This document shows positions 35,500-47,331 of a stretch of DNA of 64,000 bases, piece after piece (positions within the stretch are counted from its first letter, which is position 1; every line of letters starts with the position of its first letter). Source of the stretch: Pratylenchus scribneri. Taxonomy: Eukaryota > Nematoda > Chromadorea > Rhabditida > Pratylenchidae. Made by a program: the position numbers and the translations under genes. The notes below the pieces were generated by a model. The model saw nothing but the letters and a program-made list of their open reading frames with translations. It searched no databases and was not told the DNA's origin. The DNA is taken from contig JAQSEB010000042.1 in assembly GCA_030063045.1 (NCBI GenBank), positions 1,426,001 to 1,490,000 of the forward strand. Direction: 5' to 3'.

Positions 35500-38400
35500 A
35501 TGTCGGATTCTCAATTGTTCTCTAGCAAAAATGAGGTGGTGGAAAATGTCAAGGTCTGTACAATATTGGTGGACGAGTGAATTTTGTGAAATTTTTATTA
35601 GGCCAAATTTATATATTTATTTAATTTTGATGGAATAAATTAATAATTTTTGGGCTGGGATATGGAAGAAATTAAATTGATTGAACCCTGCTAAATGTAT
35701 AATTTGGTCGAAAAAATTGACCATAAAGAAAAAATATTAATTGATCCTAAGCCACCAAAAAAATATATCCTTCCACAATTTTGGGTGATTGTCCGTTGTC
35801 GTCCATTGAGTGGCCAAGAACGGCAACAAAGCCATCGGCCAATTGTGGAATGCGATGCCCAATCCCAGTCAATTTTGGTGGCAAATCCCAGTGCCAGGGA
35901 TAAACAAAATGAGCCACTAAAATGTTATTCATTCGACCATATTTTTGGGCCGAATTCGAATCAAATGGAAATTTACAACATTGTGGCCAAACCAATTGTT
36001 GAGAATGTGCTACGTGGTTTTAATGGTTTCTATTTTGAATATTATTTGATTGAATTATGAATCTAATATATCAGCTAGAAGAACGAATTTAGCGCAAGCC
36101 AACCAAATGGATTTATCAGATGAATAAAGTGATTAAATTGACCATTGCCTCAGGGGAAGAATTGATTAGAGAATGAATTAATGAATTTGATTGAAAATTG
36201 TTTAGAAATTAATGGCCTAAAATTGATATGGGTTATCCAGAATCCAGCTTTTTCAGAAATGAATGAACCCCTCTCCACTTCATTGGTGACGGATTAGGGA
36301 TACGTGAGATGATGATTACCTATCCCGGAATAATTCTAACCATATATAGGATGACCCATGGGCAAAAAGAATAAAGCCGAAAAAACAAATTGAATGGAAT
36401 TACACATTTAAACATTTTTAGGCACAATTTTTGCCTATGGCCAGACGGGCACTGGCAAAACATATACGGTTCGATTATTTATTAATTCATTCAAAATTAA
36501 TAATAATTTGCCTAAAGATGTCCGGCAATCCTGAACAAAATGTGTCCGGAATTATTCAATATTCATTTGCCCACATTTTTGATCAAATTGCTAAAAGTGG
36601 ACATGAAAAAAAGTAATTCAAAAAAATTAATTCAATTCAATGAAATATTTCCCAAAATTTAAATATTAAATCATTTAAAATTTAATTCTAATTAAATTAA
36701 TTAGAAATTCCATCATTTTCGAATATCATCTAGAATAGGCAAATATTCTCCATAAAAATATAAAAAATATTTTTTTGTTAGATTTCTTGTCCGAATTTCC
36801 TATATGGAAATTTACAATGAGGAGGTGCGCGATTTGTTGGCCCGTCCACCGGCCGCTCATCATTCCCTTGAAATCAAGGAACGACATGATATTGGGGTTT
36901 ATGTGAAAGATTTGTTGAATGTTACAGGTCAAAATATTCAATTATGAAAGGGAATGGGAGGGAGGAAGGAGGATATGGTACTGTAGTAAATTTTTGAAAC
37001 ATTTCCAATTTCTATTCAGTTTGATGTTAAATATAAAATAATTTATTTATTTGTGCCCATCGATGGTATACATAATAAAAAAGTATAATTATGGGTTTAT
37101 ATGGCACAGTCAAAAAGCATAATTCTGTCTGAAAATTTTATTTTCCAAACTACTACTGACGAAACAATTTATTAATGGAATATGCTTTTGACCATTAAAT
37201 TAATCGAAAATTATTTATTGCGATATATGGTAGCAAAATGTACCGTATTCTGTCAATTTTTGATCTCTCAAAAATATAATTTCGAGTAATTTATTCTCAT
37301 GAATTTTACATTGCAATTCTCTTAAAAAAATTAATTTTATTAATTTTATTCAAAATAAAATTACAATTTTGTGAACTTGCAGTGAGCAATGCGGATCAAT
37401 GCATGCGAATAATGGAATTTGGGAATGCAAATAGTTGGTTTAGTTATTTGTGAAATATAACCATATATTTGAAAAAGGGCAAACCGGTCGGACGGCAATG
37501 AATGAGCAATCCAGTCGATCGCACGCCATTTTCACAATTACAATTGAATGCTCCGAAACAATGCATTCAAATTCAACAACAAATGATTTTGGGAATGAAA
37601 ATGAAGGTCTGTGGATTTTGGGGAATCATCGAGGGACATTTCCGTCTTGGCCATTTACCTCAATCTCAGCAATTTTGATGACCCATATCTCATCAGCAAA
37701 TTAACTAATCAAAATGATTTAAAGTACATCTTATAGCCCAAAGTATTAGCTAACATTATTTTATTGATCATCCAAAATTGTAAAGTTTTAGCAAATATAT
37801 CGTCATAAATAAAAACAACTTTAGCGGTTTTTCTAATAAGTTTTTGGCTACAACTTGGCCAAAATTTTACAATTTTGGATGATCAATATACCAATAGGTA
37901 ATTAATACTTACAATTAGGTCTATGCTATACTATAAGATGTGTACTTTAGGTAATTTAAATAAATTGGTTAATTTATTAATGATCTATCGTTCGTCTAAA
38001 TATATGAGATGGAAATGGCGAGACAGAAATGATCCCAACAGAATTGGAATAAATAAGCCAAAATATTCTCAAAGTAATCAAAGAATTTGGCCCATCATTG
38101 GAAGAAGGCCAAAAAGGCGATCGTCAAATGTTGACCCAGGGGAAATTGAGTTTTGTGGATTTGGCCGGCAGTGAAAGACAATCAAAAACGCATTCCCAAG
38201 GGGAGAGGCTGAAAGAGGCTACCAAAATAAATTTGTCCCTTTCCACGCTGGGCAATGTGATCAGCGCATTGGCCGATCAAGGAGCCCATATTCCATATAG
38301 GCATTAATTAAATAATAATATTAAATTAATTTAAATAATTTATAGGAATTCAAAATTGACTCGAATTCTGAGCGATTCACTAGGTGGAAATTCAAAAACC

Positions 38401-41400
38401 TGCATGGTAAAATATTAAATATTTAAAATTAAAAATGGCGGAGAGAATTTTGCGCAACATTCATTTTACAAGTAGAATAGTTTTTATACTATATTACCTT
38501 ATACTTAAGATGTCACGGTTAATATTAGAAATTGATTAATTCCGGAATTATCCAATATTTTCTTGGTTAATTTTGTCGTACAGATTCGAATAAATTCATT
38601 CGACTTGGCATTGGCATGCTCAATTTAGTCTATGAAATTACAATTTCCAATTTCAGACTGGAAAATGGTTAGGGTTAGGACAAGGAGTAGGGCGACAGAG
38701 GCAGGATAAGAATCTAGCGGAAAAATTTACTAAACAAGCTTACAACGGTCTGAAATTGCAATTTTATATAGTAAATCGATCTTGCCGAGTCGAATGAGAA
38801 TCTAGAAGCCGAGATTTCCAAAATTAACCATGAAAAGTACTTGGATAATTCCGGAATTAACCATTTTCCAATATTTGCTGTAGACATTGGTTGGGAATTG
38901 GGATGAATTGATTAAAGGAAGAATTAGCGAATTGGATTGAAAATTGGCAAACAAAATATATTACAAATGAACGGCAATAATATACCAAAATTGGGAACTT
39001 TTCGTTCTTTTCTATAACTTATGTTTTTACCAATCATTTTGATTTGAAAATGCTCTATTCATATCGATTAATTTAATTTTTTATGTATTTTTTTATTAAT
39101 TTCTTGAACGATGATTGAAATATTAGCAAATGCGTAAAATTCGAATTCTAATTTAAAATTAAAAAATATTTTTAATTAATTAATTAAATAAATAAATAAA
39201 AAAGATTGCGAACATTGGCCCAGCGGATTATAATTACGAGGAAACAATTAGCACATTGCGATATGCGAGTCGGGCCAAACGAATTCAAAATGTTGCCCGC
39301 ATCAACCAAGACCCAAAAGATGCCCTGCTTCGACGTTTTCAGGAGGAAATTGAATTATTAAAAAAACAATTGGACGAAAATGCAGGTGAAAAATTGGAAT
39401 TGGATTTTGGATTAAAATTGCAATTAAAATTCGTCAGAGGCCATTTCGGATGCAGAAAATGATAACAGCGACGATGATGAACAAAATGATGAAATTGTGG
39501 CCAAAATTGGGGCAGAAAGACGTCAATCATTGTCGAGAAAGGGAACAGAGAGGAATGCCGCAGACAAAAATGAAGTAAAATATAATTTAATTATTAATTC
39601 ACACTAAATTTCATTTAAAAATTAGGTTTTTTAAATGAATATATTAGCCAATTTTATTGGTAATCTAATAAGAAAAAAATGCTTTTTTTAAAATATTTAT
39701 TTGGTATATATTTCCATTAAATAGTGCCTATTAATTCCCAAACTTGGGCTAAAATGGTTCGGGACGAGAGTTGGGCCTAGCTTCTTTCTAAGTCTAGCCC
39801 AAGCTCTTCGCCATTCGCCAGAGGCCTAAGCCCCCAGTGGCCCAAGGAACTGGATAGAGATAAACTTTAAATTATTCTTTATTAATTATGCCCGAAAATG
39901 TGATGATAATGTGAAGGGTAAAGCAAGAGGAAAAGAGAAAAGGTGAATTTAACTAAGTAGAGTGAGGCAATATTTGATAGGATACGGGGACAGGGCGATT
40001 AGGCAAAAGTTTGGGTATAGTAGGAGCAATAAGAAAGACCCTAGGTATTATTGACAATGACAGTGCCATCCAAATCCAATCCAGCGAATTTTTTGATCCA
40101 TTAAATGCAAATTCATCCAATAATAATTTTACTCCTCATCTAATCACAAATTTTATTCATTTTATTTAAATTCCAAAAATAAATAAAATCCATTTAAGGA
40201 ATTGGCAATACCCCCTCAGGACGAAGGCGAACGACGTCGATTGGCCGAGGCATTATTAAAAAGAGAGGAAGAATTAAAGAGGAATCGAAGGGAAAGGGAC
40301 AAATTGGCCCAAAAATTGATGGCAATTGAGAGGCAAATAATTGTGGGTGGCGAAAATATGTTGGAAAAGGTGGAAGCACAAAATGAATTGTTGGAAGCGA
40401 GCAACCAGTTTTGTGGCATAATTTTGAATATTTAATTTTAAATTCAAATTTAAAGGGATTTGGAAAGGGCCATACAGGTAAATTAATTTGATATTTTTGC
40501 CCAAAAATCATTTATTATGGACACTATAGAATAAAAAATTTTGGGATTAAAATAAATTAATTAATTCATTATATTTGTGGCCATTTTTAGAATGAACAAC
40601 AATTGAATGAACGATACCGTAATCAACAGGCAGAACATTTGGAAATTGAGGAGAAGAATGCAACAATGCAGGAACAGTCACAAATAATGGGCAAAAAATT
40701 GAAAAAAGTGAGCAAAATTAATTATTATCTATTTAATTTAAATGACCTAAACAGGTTTGGACCCAATATATGCAAGCAAAAGGGGAATTACCTGACCAAG
40801 AAATGGAACATCATCGAGAGACGGAGGTATAAATTATCTGTATATATGCTATAAAATTAATACTAAATTAAAATTAATATAATATTGATATAATTAATAT
40901 AATGATATATATAAAATTATGATATATATAAAATTAATATAATGATATATATATAAAATTATGATATATATAAAATTAATATAATGATATATATAAAATT
41001 ATGATATATATAAAATTAATATAATGATATATATATAAAATTATGATATATATAAAATTAATATAATGATATATATAAAATTATGATATATATAAAATTA
41101 ATATAATGATATATATAAAATTAATATATTGATATATATATATATAAAATTAATATAATGATATATATAAAATTAATATAATGATATATATAAATTAATA
41201 TAATGATATATATAAAATTAATATAATGATATATATAAAATTATGATATATATAAAATTAATATAATGATATATATAAAATTAATATAATGATATATATA
41301 AAATTATGATATATATAAAATTAATATAATGATATATATAAATTAATATAATGATATATATAAAATTAATATAATGATATATATAAAATTAATATAATGA

Positions 41401-43258
41401 TATATATAAAATTATGATATATATAAAATTAATATAATGATATATATAAAATTAATATAATGATATATATAAAATTAATATAATGATATATATAAAATTA
41501 TGATATATATAAAATTAATATAATGATATATATAAAATTAATATAATGATATATATAAAATTATGATATATATAAAATTAATATAATGATATATATAAAA
41601 TTATGATATATATAAAATTAATATAATGATATATATAAAATTAATATAATGATATATATATAAAATTAATATAATGATATATATAAAATTAATATTGATA
41701 TATATATATATAAAATTAATATAATGATATATATAAAATTAATATAATGATATATATAAAATTAATATAATGATATATATAAAATTAATATAATGATATA
41801 TATAAAATTAATATAATGATATAAATAAATTAATATAATGATATATATAAAATTAATATAATGATATATATAAAATTAATATAATGATATAAATAAATTA
41901 ATATAATGATATATATAAAATTAATATAATGATATATATAAAATTAATATAATGATATATATAAATTAATATAATGATATATATAAATTAATATAATGAT
42001 ATATATATATATAATTAATATAATGATATAAATAAATTAATATAATGATATATATAAAATTAATTTAATGATATATATAAAATTAATATAATGATATAAA
42101 TAAATTAATATAATGATATATATAAAATTAATATAATGATATATATAAAATTAATATAATGATATAAATAAATTAATATAATGATATATATAAAATTAAT
42201 ATAATGATATATATAAAATTAAAATAATGATATATATAAATTAATATAATTGATATATATAAATTAATATAATGATATATATAAAATTAATTTAATGATA
42301 TAAATAAATTAATATAATGATATATATAAATTAATATAATGATATATATAAAATTGATATAATGATATGATATATATAAAATTAATATAATGATTTACAT
42401 AAATTATAAAATTAATATAAAATTGATATAAAATTAATACAATGATATTAATATAAAATTGGTATATAAAATTAATAGAAAAATTTTATTAATCATTTTT
42501 TAAAGGCATTGCTGGAAAGTATTCGACAATTACAAAAGGAAATCCTTTTTGCCAATCTTCTCCTCGAAGAGGTTATTTTAAAAAAATGATGGTATATTCA
42601 TAATATTTAAACAATTAAATCTAGGGAATATTTTAGAATTTTCGATTAGATGAAAATTTAATTAAAATTAATTCTTCCTGAATATTAAAAAATTCATTTT
42701 AATGGAACCCTATAGAGCAAATAAATTTATAAAATTATTAAAATTTTAAATTTCTTATTCAGTCCATTCCGGAGGAACAACAACGGTATATTGAGAAATT
42801 CGTGCATTGGAATGAGGAAATTGGCGATTGGCAATTAAAGTGCATTGTAAGAAGAATAATCTTTTTTTTTTAAATTAATTTATTAATATTTTCACACCTA
42901 CCAATTCTGTTTAATTATTTAAATTTTTCAGGCTTATACAGGCAACAATCTTCGCCAAAATCATCATCAAAACCATGGCAATTCGCAGGCCAAAATGGTA
43001 AGCAAATCTAACGAATTTTAATGTTTAAAAATTGAATATTTCTTATTTAAGGTGGAAAATCCCCAATTGCAGCCTTTATTCATGAGTTATGCTGATTTAA
43101 TTGGCAATAATTCAGCTGATTGGTCAAATGATTTCCAAAATCAACCATCCTCATCCTCATCATCCAAGGCCAAGTTTGTTTTTTGAATTGGAAAATTAAA
43201 ATTAATATTTATTTTCAGAGAAAAAGAGGCTGCCAGAATTCGTCGAATATTTGAATAA
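35500..43258 (+). CDS. klp-20: Kinesin-2 motor subunit, KIF3A/KLP-20 type
   Basis: Plus-end microtubule motor of heterotrimeric kinesin-2, needed for intraflagellar transport in sensory cilia. Exons run from ATG 35500 ([18 protein letters not shown]) to TAA ending 43258. Motor landmarks: [16 protein letters not shown]-loop [21 protein letters not shown], switch [12 protein letters not shown], switch [24 protein letters not shown], neck [20 protein letters not shown]. Then an acidic hinge ([15 protein letters not shown]), a coiled coil ([23 protein letters not shown]) and a tail typical of KIF3A ([20 protein letters not shown]). Oddities: the join between exon 1 and VIVRC has no AG directly before it; the nearest acceptor adds about 11 residues ([11 protein letters not shown]). 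Introns carry a MITE (37719-37949), two dispersed repeats and a 1.6-kb satellite. The C-terminus ends ARIRRIFE. Confidence 0.9.
37719..37949. mobile_element. Foldback MITE in a kinesin intron
   Basis: Ends TTAAAGTACATCTTATAG at 37719 and CTATAAGATGTGTACTTTA ending at 37949 are inverted with one 2-bp insertion. Inner arms (GATCATCCAAAATTGTAAAG against its complement) also pair. No open frame. The inner arm resembles the foldback at 57431-57598. Confidence 0.7.
38525..38885. repeat. Repeat with TTAATTCCGGAATTA ends, copy 1 (kinesin intron)
   Basis: Bounded by TTAATTCCGGAATTATCC on the left and GGATAATTCCGGAATTAACC on the right. Contains CTTGCCGAGTCGAATGAGA and ACTAAACAAGC blocks that recur, inverted, at 49915-50235. 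Non-coding. Confidence 0.65.
39745..40075 (+). repeat. Dispersed repeat family, copy 3 (kinesin intron)
   Basis: Same family as 58115-58455 in the same orientation: GGGCTAAAATGG, CAGTGGCCCAAGGAA, TGCCCGAAAATGTGA, GAGGCAATATTTGAT and ATTGACAATGACAGTG. Confidence 0.75.
40860..42480. repeat. 22-bp AT satellite, about 1.6 kb, in a kinesin intron
   Basis: Array of AAATTAATATAATGATATAT-type units with variants of 15-25 bp (AAATTATGATATATAT; ATAAATAAATTAATATAATG). It starts a few bases after the donor of the exon ending HHRETE and ends 25 bases before the next exon ([11 protein letters not shown]). Higher-order alternation of long and short units is visible in the first half. Confidence 0.95.
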
Positions 43259-43708
43259 TTTTTGTATTAATTAAGAAGGATGAAATGATTTTGAATTTGA
43301 ATTATTCTCGATAATTAAATTATTATCTAAATTCTTTCTTTTTATTATTTTCTAGTCTTTCAATTTTTGAAGGCATAAAATTGTGTAATATTTTGATTTT
43401 GTAAAAAATATTTAAAAGGTTACAAAAATGAACAAAAATGATTTTTACAATTGGTATTTACGCTTCAACCTTTCAAAATGAACTGTATGCCGGAAAAATG
43501 CATTTTTAAATAGAACAAAAAATATCGATTCAAATATTATTAGTGACTGGTTTTTAAAATATTTATTTTTTTACCAAATTCACAAGGAAAATTTTCATTT
43601 ATAAAATTAAATTTTTGATTTGGTATGCGAATTGCACAAAAAAGTGACATTAATGCCCGAAAAGTGAAAAAATTAGGATGTTTTGTTCTTGCTTAAAATA
43701 AAAAGTTG

Positions 43709-44020
43709 AAAAAAATTGGGGGGTTCAGCTGCTTCATCGGTTCAAGAGGTTGGTCTTCTTTGCAAACTGCGAATTCGGTTGGGCCATGGCTGTTGCCTCC
43801 ATCCTCCTTTGCGTGTATTATTTTGTACCCCCACGCACCTCCATAGTCTTTTTAAAAGGATGTCCCCAGGGGTTGTATTCGAAGTCGATCGTGGTCCAAC
43901 TTTTCTTTTTTTTTTTGTCGACTCTGCCAGAGTCGACGTATCCTTTTGGCCCTGCAGCTGCTGACCGCACTTGACCTCCGCAAAGGAGCCATTTTCAGTC
44001 CTTGCTCCACTGAACCCCAC
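43709..44020 (-). ncRNA. Structured RNA gene, about 312 nt, pol III-type promoter
   Basis: Predicted start about 30 bases after TATATAAT (44050-44043) on the minus strand; end at a T run (plus A run 43709-43715). The termini pair: GTGGGGTTCAG (44020 downward) with CTGAACCCCCC (43728-43718). Inside are a hairpin GTCGACTC-TGGCA-GAGTCGAC followed by an A tract, a GGAGC/GGCTCC hairpin near the 5' end, and a possible long-range helix GGTCAAG with CTTGAACC near the 3' end. Length, terminal helix and a P4-like long-range helix would suit RNase P or MRP RNA, and 7SK is another option; I cannot see the conserved CR-I/CR-V core clearly enough to name it. Open frames on both strands here are shadows. 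Confidence 0.6.
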
Positions 44021-44042
44021 GACAACAGAAAATGACAGGTCG

Positions 44043-44089
44043 ATTATATAGAAAGGATTCTATCTGTGTGAAAAATTGTGTGGGAAGCA
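44043..44089 (-). promoter_or_regulatory. PSE plus TATA of the 312-nt RNA gene
   Basis: Minus strand motif TGCTTCCCACACAATTTTTC at 44089-44070, then TATATAAT at 44050-44043, 16 bases after the 23-bp motif. It matches the promoter motif of RNA copies A and B in sequence (TGCTTYCCA then an AAT-rich half) and spacing. Confidence 0.65.
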
Positions 44090-46098
44090 GCCCATCGATG
44101 CGAATGGACAAAGCAATGAAGCAAAATGACCAATCATTTATCATTTCTCTCGCCCTTACTCTCTTTTCTCTTCCCTCGCTGGCCAGTCCATCCAATCAAC
44201 ATTGACCACATTTTTACTAAGCGAAATAATTTATGAGAAGCAAACAGCCAATAAGAAAAGGGTATTATTTGGGCCATTATATTCTCAATTTTCTCATCAA
44301 TTTTCTCAATTCTTTACTTTAATCAAATTGCTGCTAATATAATACAATTATAAAAATTCAATCAACAAATAAATGCTTTATTTATGCCGAAAAATATGCA
44401 TGAAAAAAATTAATTTTAAAATATAATAAAAAAATTGATTGAAATGTTAATTTAAAATATTTACAAAAATAGCTGCAGACCAAAGAAGACAATTTTAATA
44501 AAATAAAAAATAATTTTAACAATGATTAAAGGGGAAGCATTTAAAAATAAAGAATTATGAATTTAGAACTAGCTTCAATTATTTTTAATCAAATATATTG
44601 TAAAATAGTTGAATAAAAATTGAGTAATTTTTTACAATCATTTTTGGTTAGAAGCAAAGAAAAAACAATGGAAAATAAAATAAAAAACTAAATAAAATAT
44701 GTGTTGATTTAATTTTGTACAACATTGACTAGATTGCACATTTGTCGACCTCAGCAGAATAATGGGATTGAAATAAAAAATAATTAAAAGAATTATTTTG
44801 AGAGAGACATACTTTCTTGTGGTAAAATAATATGAGAGGAAAATTAATGATAAAAATGATGAATAAAATGGGAATTATTAAATGCTTTTTAATTTTTGAC
44901 TAGATGTGGTAAAAAATGTTATTATGAATTTTTTAAAGCTTTTTAAAATTGTCGAAAATGCGGTAATTAAAATAGAGAGAAAATATCAAAAAAATAAAAT
45001 AAATAATATCATTTTAAATAGAATAAAATTAATATCAAAAAGGGTGGACGATGATCAAAAATATTGTATCGAATCTTTGGATGAGTATTTTTTGCCTTCA
45101 GCAAATTTTGCCTCCGGACAAGAATATGTGGTGAATAAATTTAAATAAAAAAGAATTAAAAAGAATTAAATGATAAATTTTAAATAAAAAATTAATTAAT
45201 TGTATTGAATCGAAATTGAATAAAATGAAAATGGAAAGCGCGTTCTATTTTTGTGAATAATATAAGAAGAATAGACTCGTTGGGTACAATTCTGTGTGGT
45301 CTAGCTTATTTAAATTTTAGTTAGAAAATGATTAATAAAAATGGCTTCGGGAATATTGACTTGAATAAATGGATGGTGGAATATTTTTATAAACAAATTT
45401 GCGAGTATTTTTTGTGTCTGCCCTTAAAAATTGATGAAACAATAATAAAATTAAAGCAAAATAAACAAATTTTAAATGAGTGTAATTAATATTTACAACA
45501 AATAAATGCGTAGATTTGGTCATGGATGGAAAATAAATTTGTAAAAATTTATTGAAAAATTGTGGTAAAATTCAAAATTTGATGAAGTCTGAAGGCTCAT
45601 TTCAATTCAAATTCTATTTGTATTATTAATTTTTTTATTCTAAATTTTAAATACTAAAAATTGAATTGAAATGGCCAAAATATTATAAAATAAAAATTTA
45701 AAAAAAATGTAAAATTGATGAAATGATTTTTTAGAATTGATGGACAGTGGAAAAGCCAAAACGTTGGGGACGGCGGGTTTTGCGTTTCGAGCGTCGGACA
45801 TCTGAAATAATTAAAAAATTTATTCATTTAAAAATAATTTTGGTGATTCGACTTTTGCGCCGGGAAAAATTGCGATGCCGACATTTGCGACTTATTTTTA
45901 TTATAAGAATTATTAAGAAATATATTACTCATATCAATGAGACAAATATTTCTGTTTTAGATAGAAATCATTCCAGAAAAAATACTGAAAATAATTATTT
46001 AAAAATATATTAAATATTCTTTGCCTTTTCCAATTCATTAAAAATTTCCGCACAGCTTTTTCGTGCAAAGCGAGTTCAGCATTTAAATAAGACTTTAC
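44090..46098. other. Region with small open frames only
   Basis: Plus-strand frames at about 44924-45148 (encoding IERKYQKNKINNIILNRIKL and ending YVVNKFK), 45327-45491 (MINKNGFGNIDLNKWMVEYF ... LNECN) and 45747-46013 (EKPKRWGRRVLRFERRTSE) look protein-like and basic but share no domain I know. They may be exons of one small gene on the plus strand or chance frames in AT-rich DNA. Confidence 0.3.
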
Positions 46099-46101
46099 TT
46101 A

Positions 46102-47033
46102 CAAGGGAGGTACCTCACCTTAAGGTGGCCCTTTTTAATGAGACTTGGCATATGTTTAGGGCATAGGATGCCTACACCTAAACCGCAATTTTTATCTGCT
46201 GAATGGACACGCCTCGGATTTTATGGCCATAAAACCTATTTTTTCAGCCATTTTGGCCATAGTTCATAACTCCTTATAAAATAGACATAAAAATAAGATC
46301 AATATATCATTTTGTAGAGAATTTAATGGGCTTTCATTTTTATATATACATATACACCATGGGTCTAAAAATTTTTTGAAATTTTTTATCGATTTTTTTT
46401 TAAAAATACCGAATTTGGCCAATTTTCAATGGGCCATAACTCGGTTAGATGGAATCGTTGGACTTTGGCCCAGTTATCTTTTTTGATCACCATATCATAA
46501 AGTATCTCTATGCAAATTTTCAGATTTTTCTGACAACCAAAAAATTTTTGCGAATTCGCAATGCTAGTAGGCCTGTAATGGGCAAAATACCTAGAATTTT
46601 CAGGTAGTCAGAAAAATCTGAAAATTTGCATAGAGATACTTTATGATATGGTGATCAAAAAAGATAACTGGGCCAAAGTCCAACGATTCCATCTAACCGA
46701 GTTATGGCCCATTGAAAATTAGCCAAATTCGGTATTTTTAAAAAAAAATCGATAAAAAATTTCAAAAAATTTTTAGACCCATGGTGTATATATAAAAATG
46801 AAAGCCCATTAAATTCTCTACAAAATGATATATTGATCTTATTTTTATGTCTATTTTATAAGGAGTTATGAACTATGGCCAAAATGGCTGAAAAAATAGG
46901 TTTTATGGCCATAAAATCCGAGGCGTGTCCATTCAGCAGATAAAAATTGCGGTTTAGGTGTAGGCATCCTATGCCCTAAACATATGCCAAGTCTCATTAA
47001 AAAGGGCCACCTTAAGGTGAGGTACCTCCCTTG
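46102..47033. mobile_element. 932-bp near-perfect palindrome, PIF/Harbinger-like MITE
   Basis: The arms (46102 to about 46540 and about 46605 to 47033) are almost identical inverted copies, starting CAAGGGAGGTACCTCACC and ending in its complement, separated by a loop of some 65 bp. The element is flanked by TTA on both sides (46099-46101 and 47034-47036), the target duplication typical of PIF/Harbinger elements. No open frame for a transposase. The RNA would fold into a very long hairpin. Confidence 0.85.
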
Positions 47034-47124
47034 TTAATGTAATCAGGTATTTTATTTATTCTTTTATTTGGTCAATAATTTAATTTTGCTAATAAATAAT
47101 AATATAATCATAATTGGATTTAAT

Positions 47125-47300
47125 TTACATACTTTCTTTACAATCTAATTCCGCATTTCCGGAATCCTGAAGCCTCGCTGAAAGCGATGACGCAAAAATC
47201 GGCGGAGTCGGCGGCGCAATTGTTGGATTCGCAAATGTTCTGGCGCAAAAGTCGGCGGCGCAAAAGCTCCGGCGCAAATGTTGGCTAACTATAATTTTTT
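47125..47300. repeat. GCGCC-rich degenerate repeat
   Basis: Several loose copies of GGCGCAAAAGTCGGCGGCGC-like units (47185-47280), unusually CpG-rich for this window. The minus-strand frame through it is probably not coding. Confidence 0.5.
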
Positions 47301-47331
47301 CTACCATTTTAATTTTAATTTTTTTCCCATT

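Noticed and set aside
43716..44195. Frames of 66-92 codons on both strands in a GC-richer patch
   Set aside because: Better explained by the structured RNA gene with promoter and T-run terminator; no domain or splice support.
44510..44560. A further TGCTTCCC-like site on the minus strand near 44537
   Set aside because: No TATA box at the right distance and no T-terminated structured segment after it.
47125..47307. 60-codon frame after the SPSB3-like gene as an extra exon
   Set aside because: The frame runs through a degenerate GCGCC repeat and the SPSB3-like frame already ends at a stop in the SOCS-box exon.
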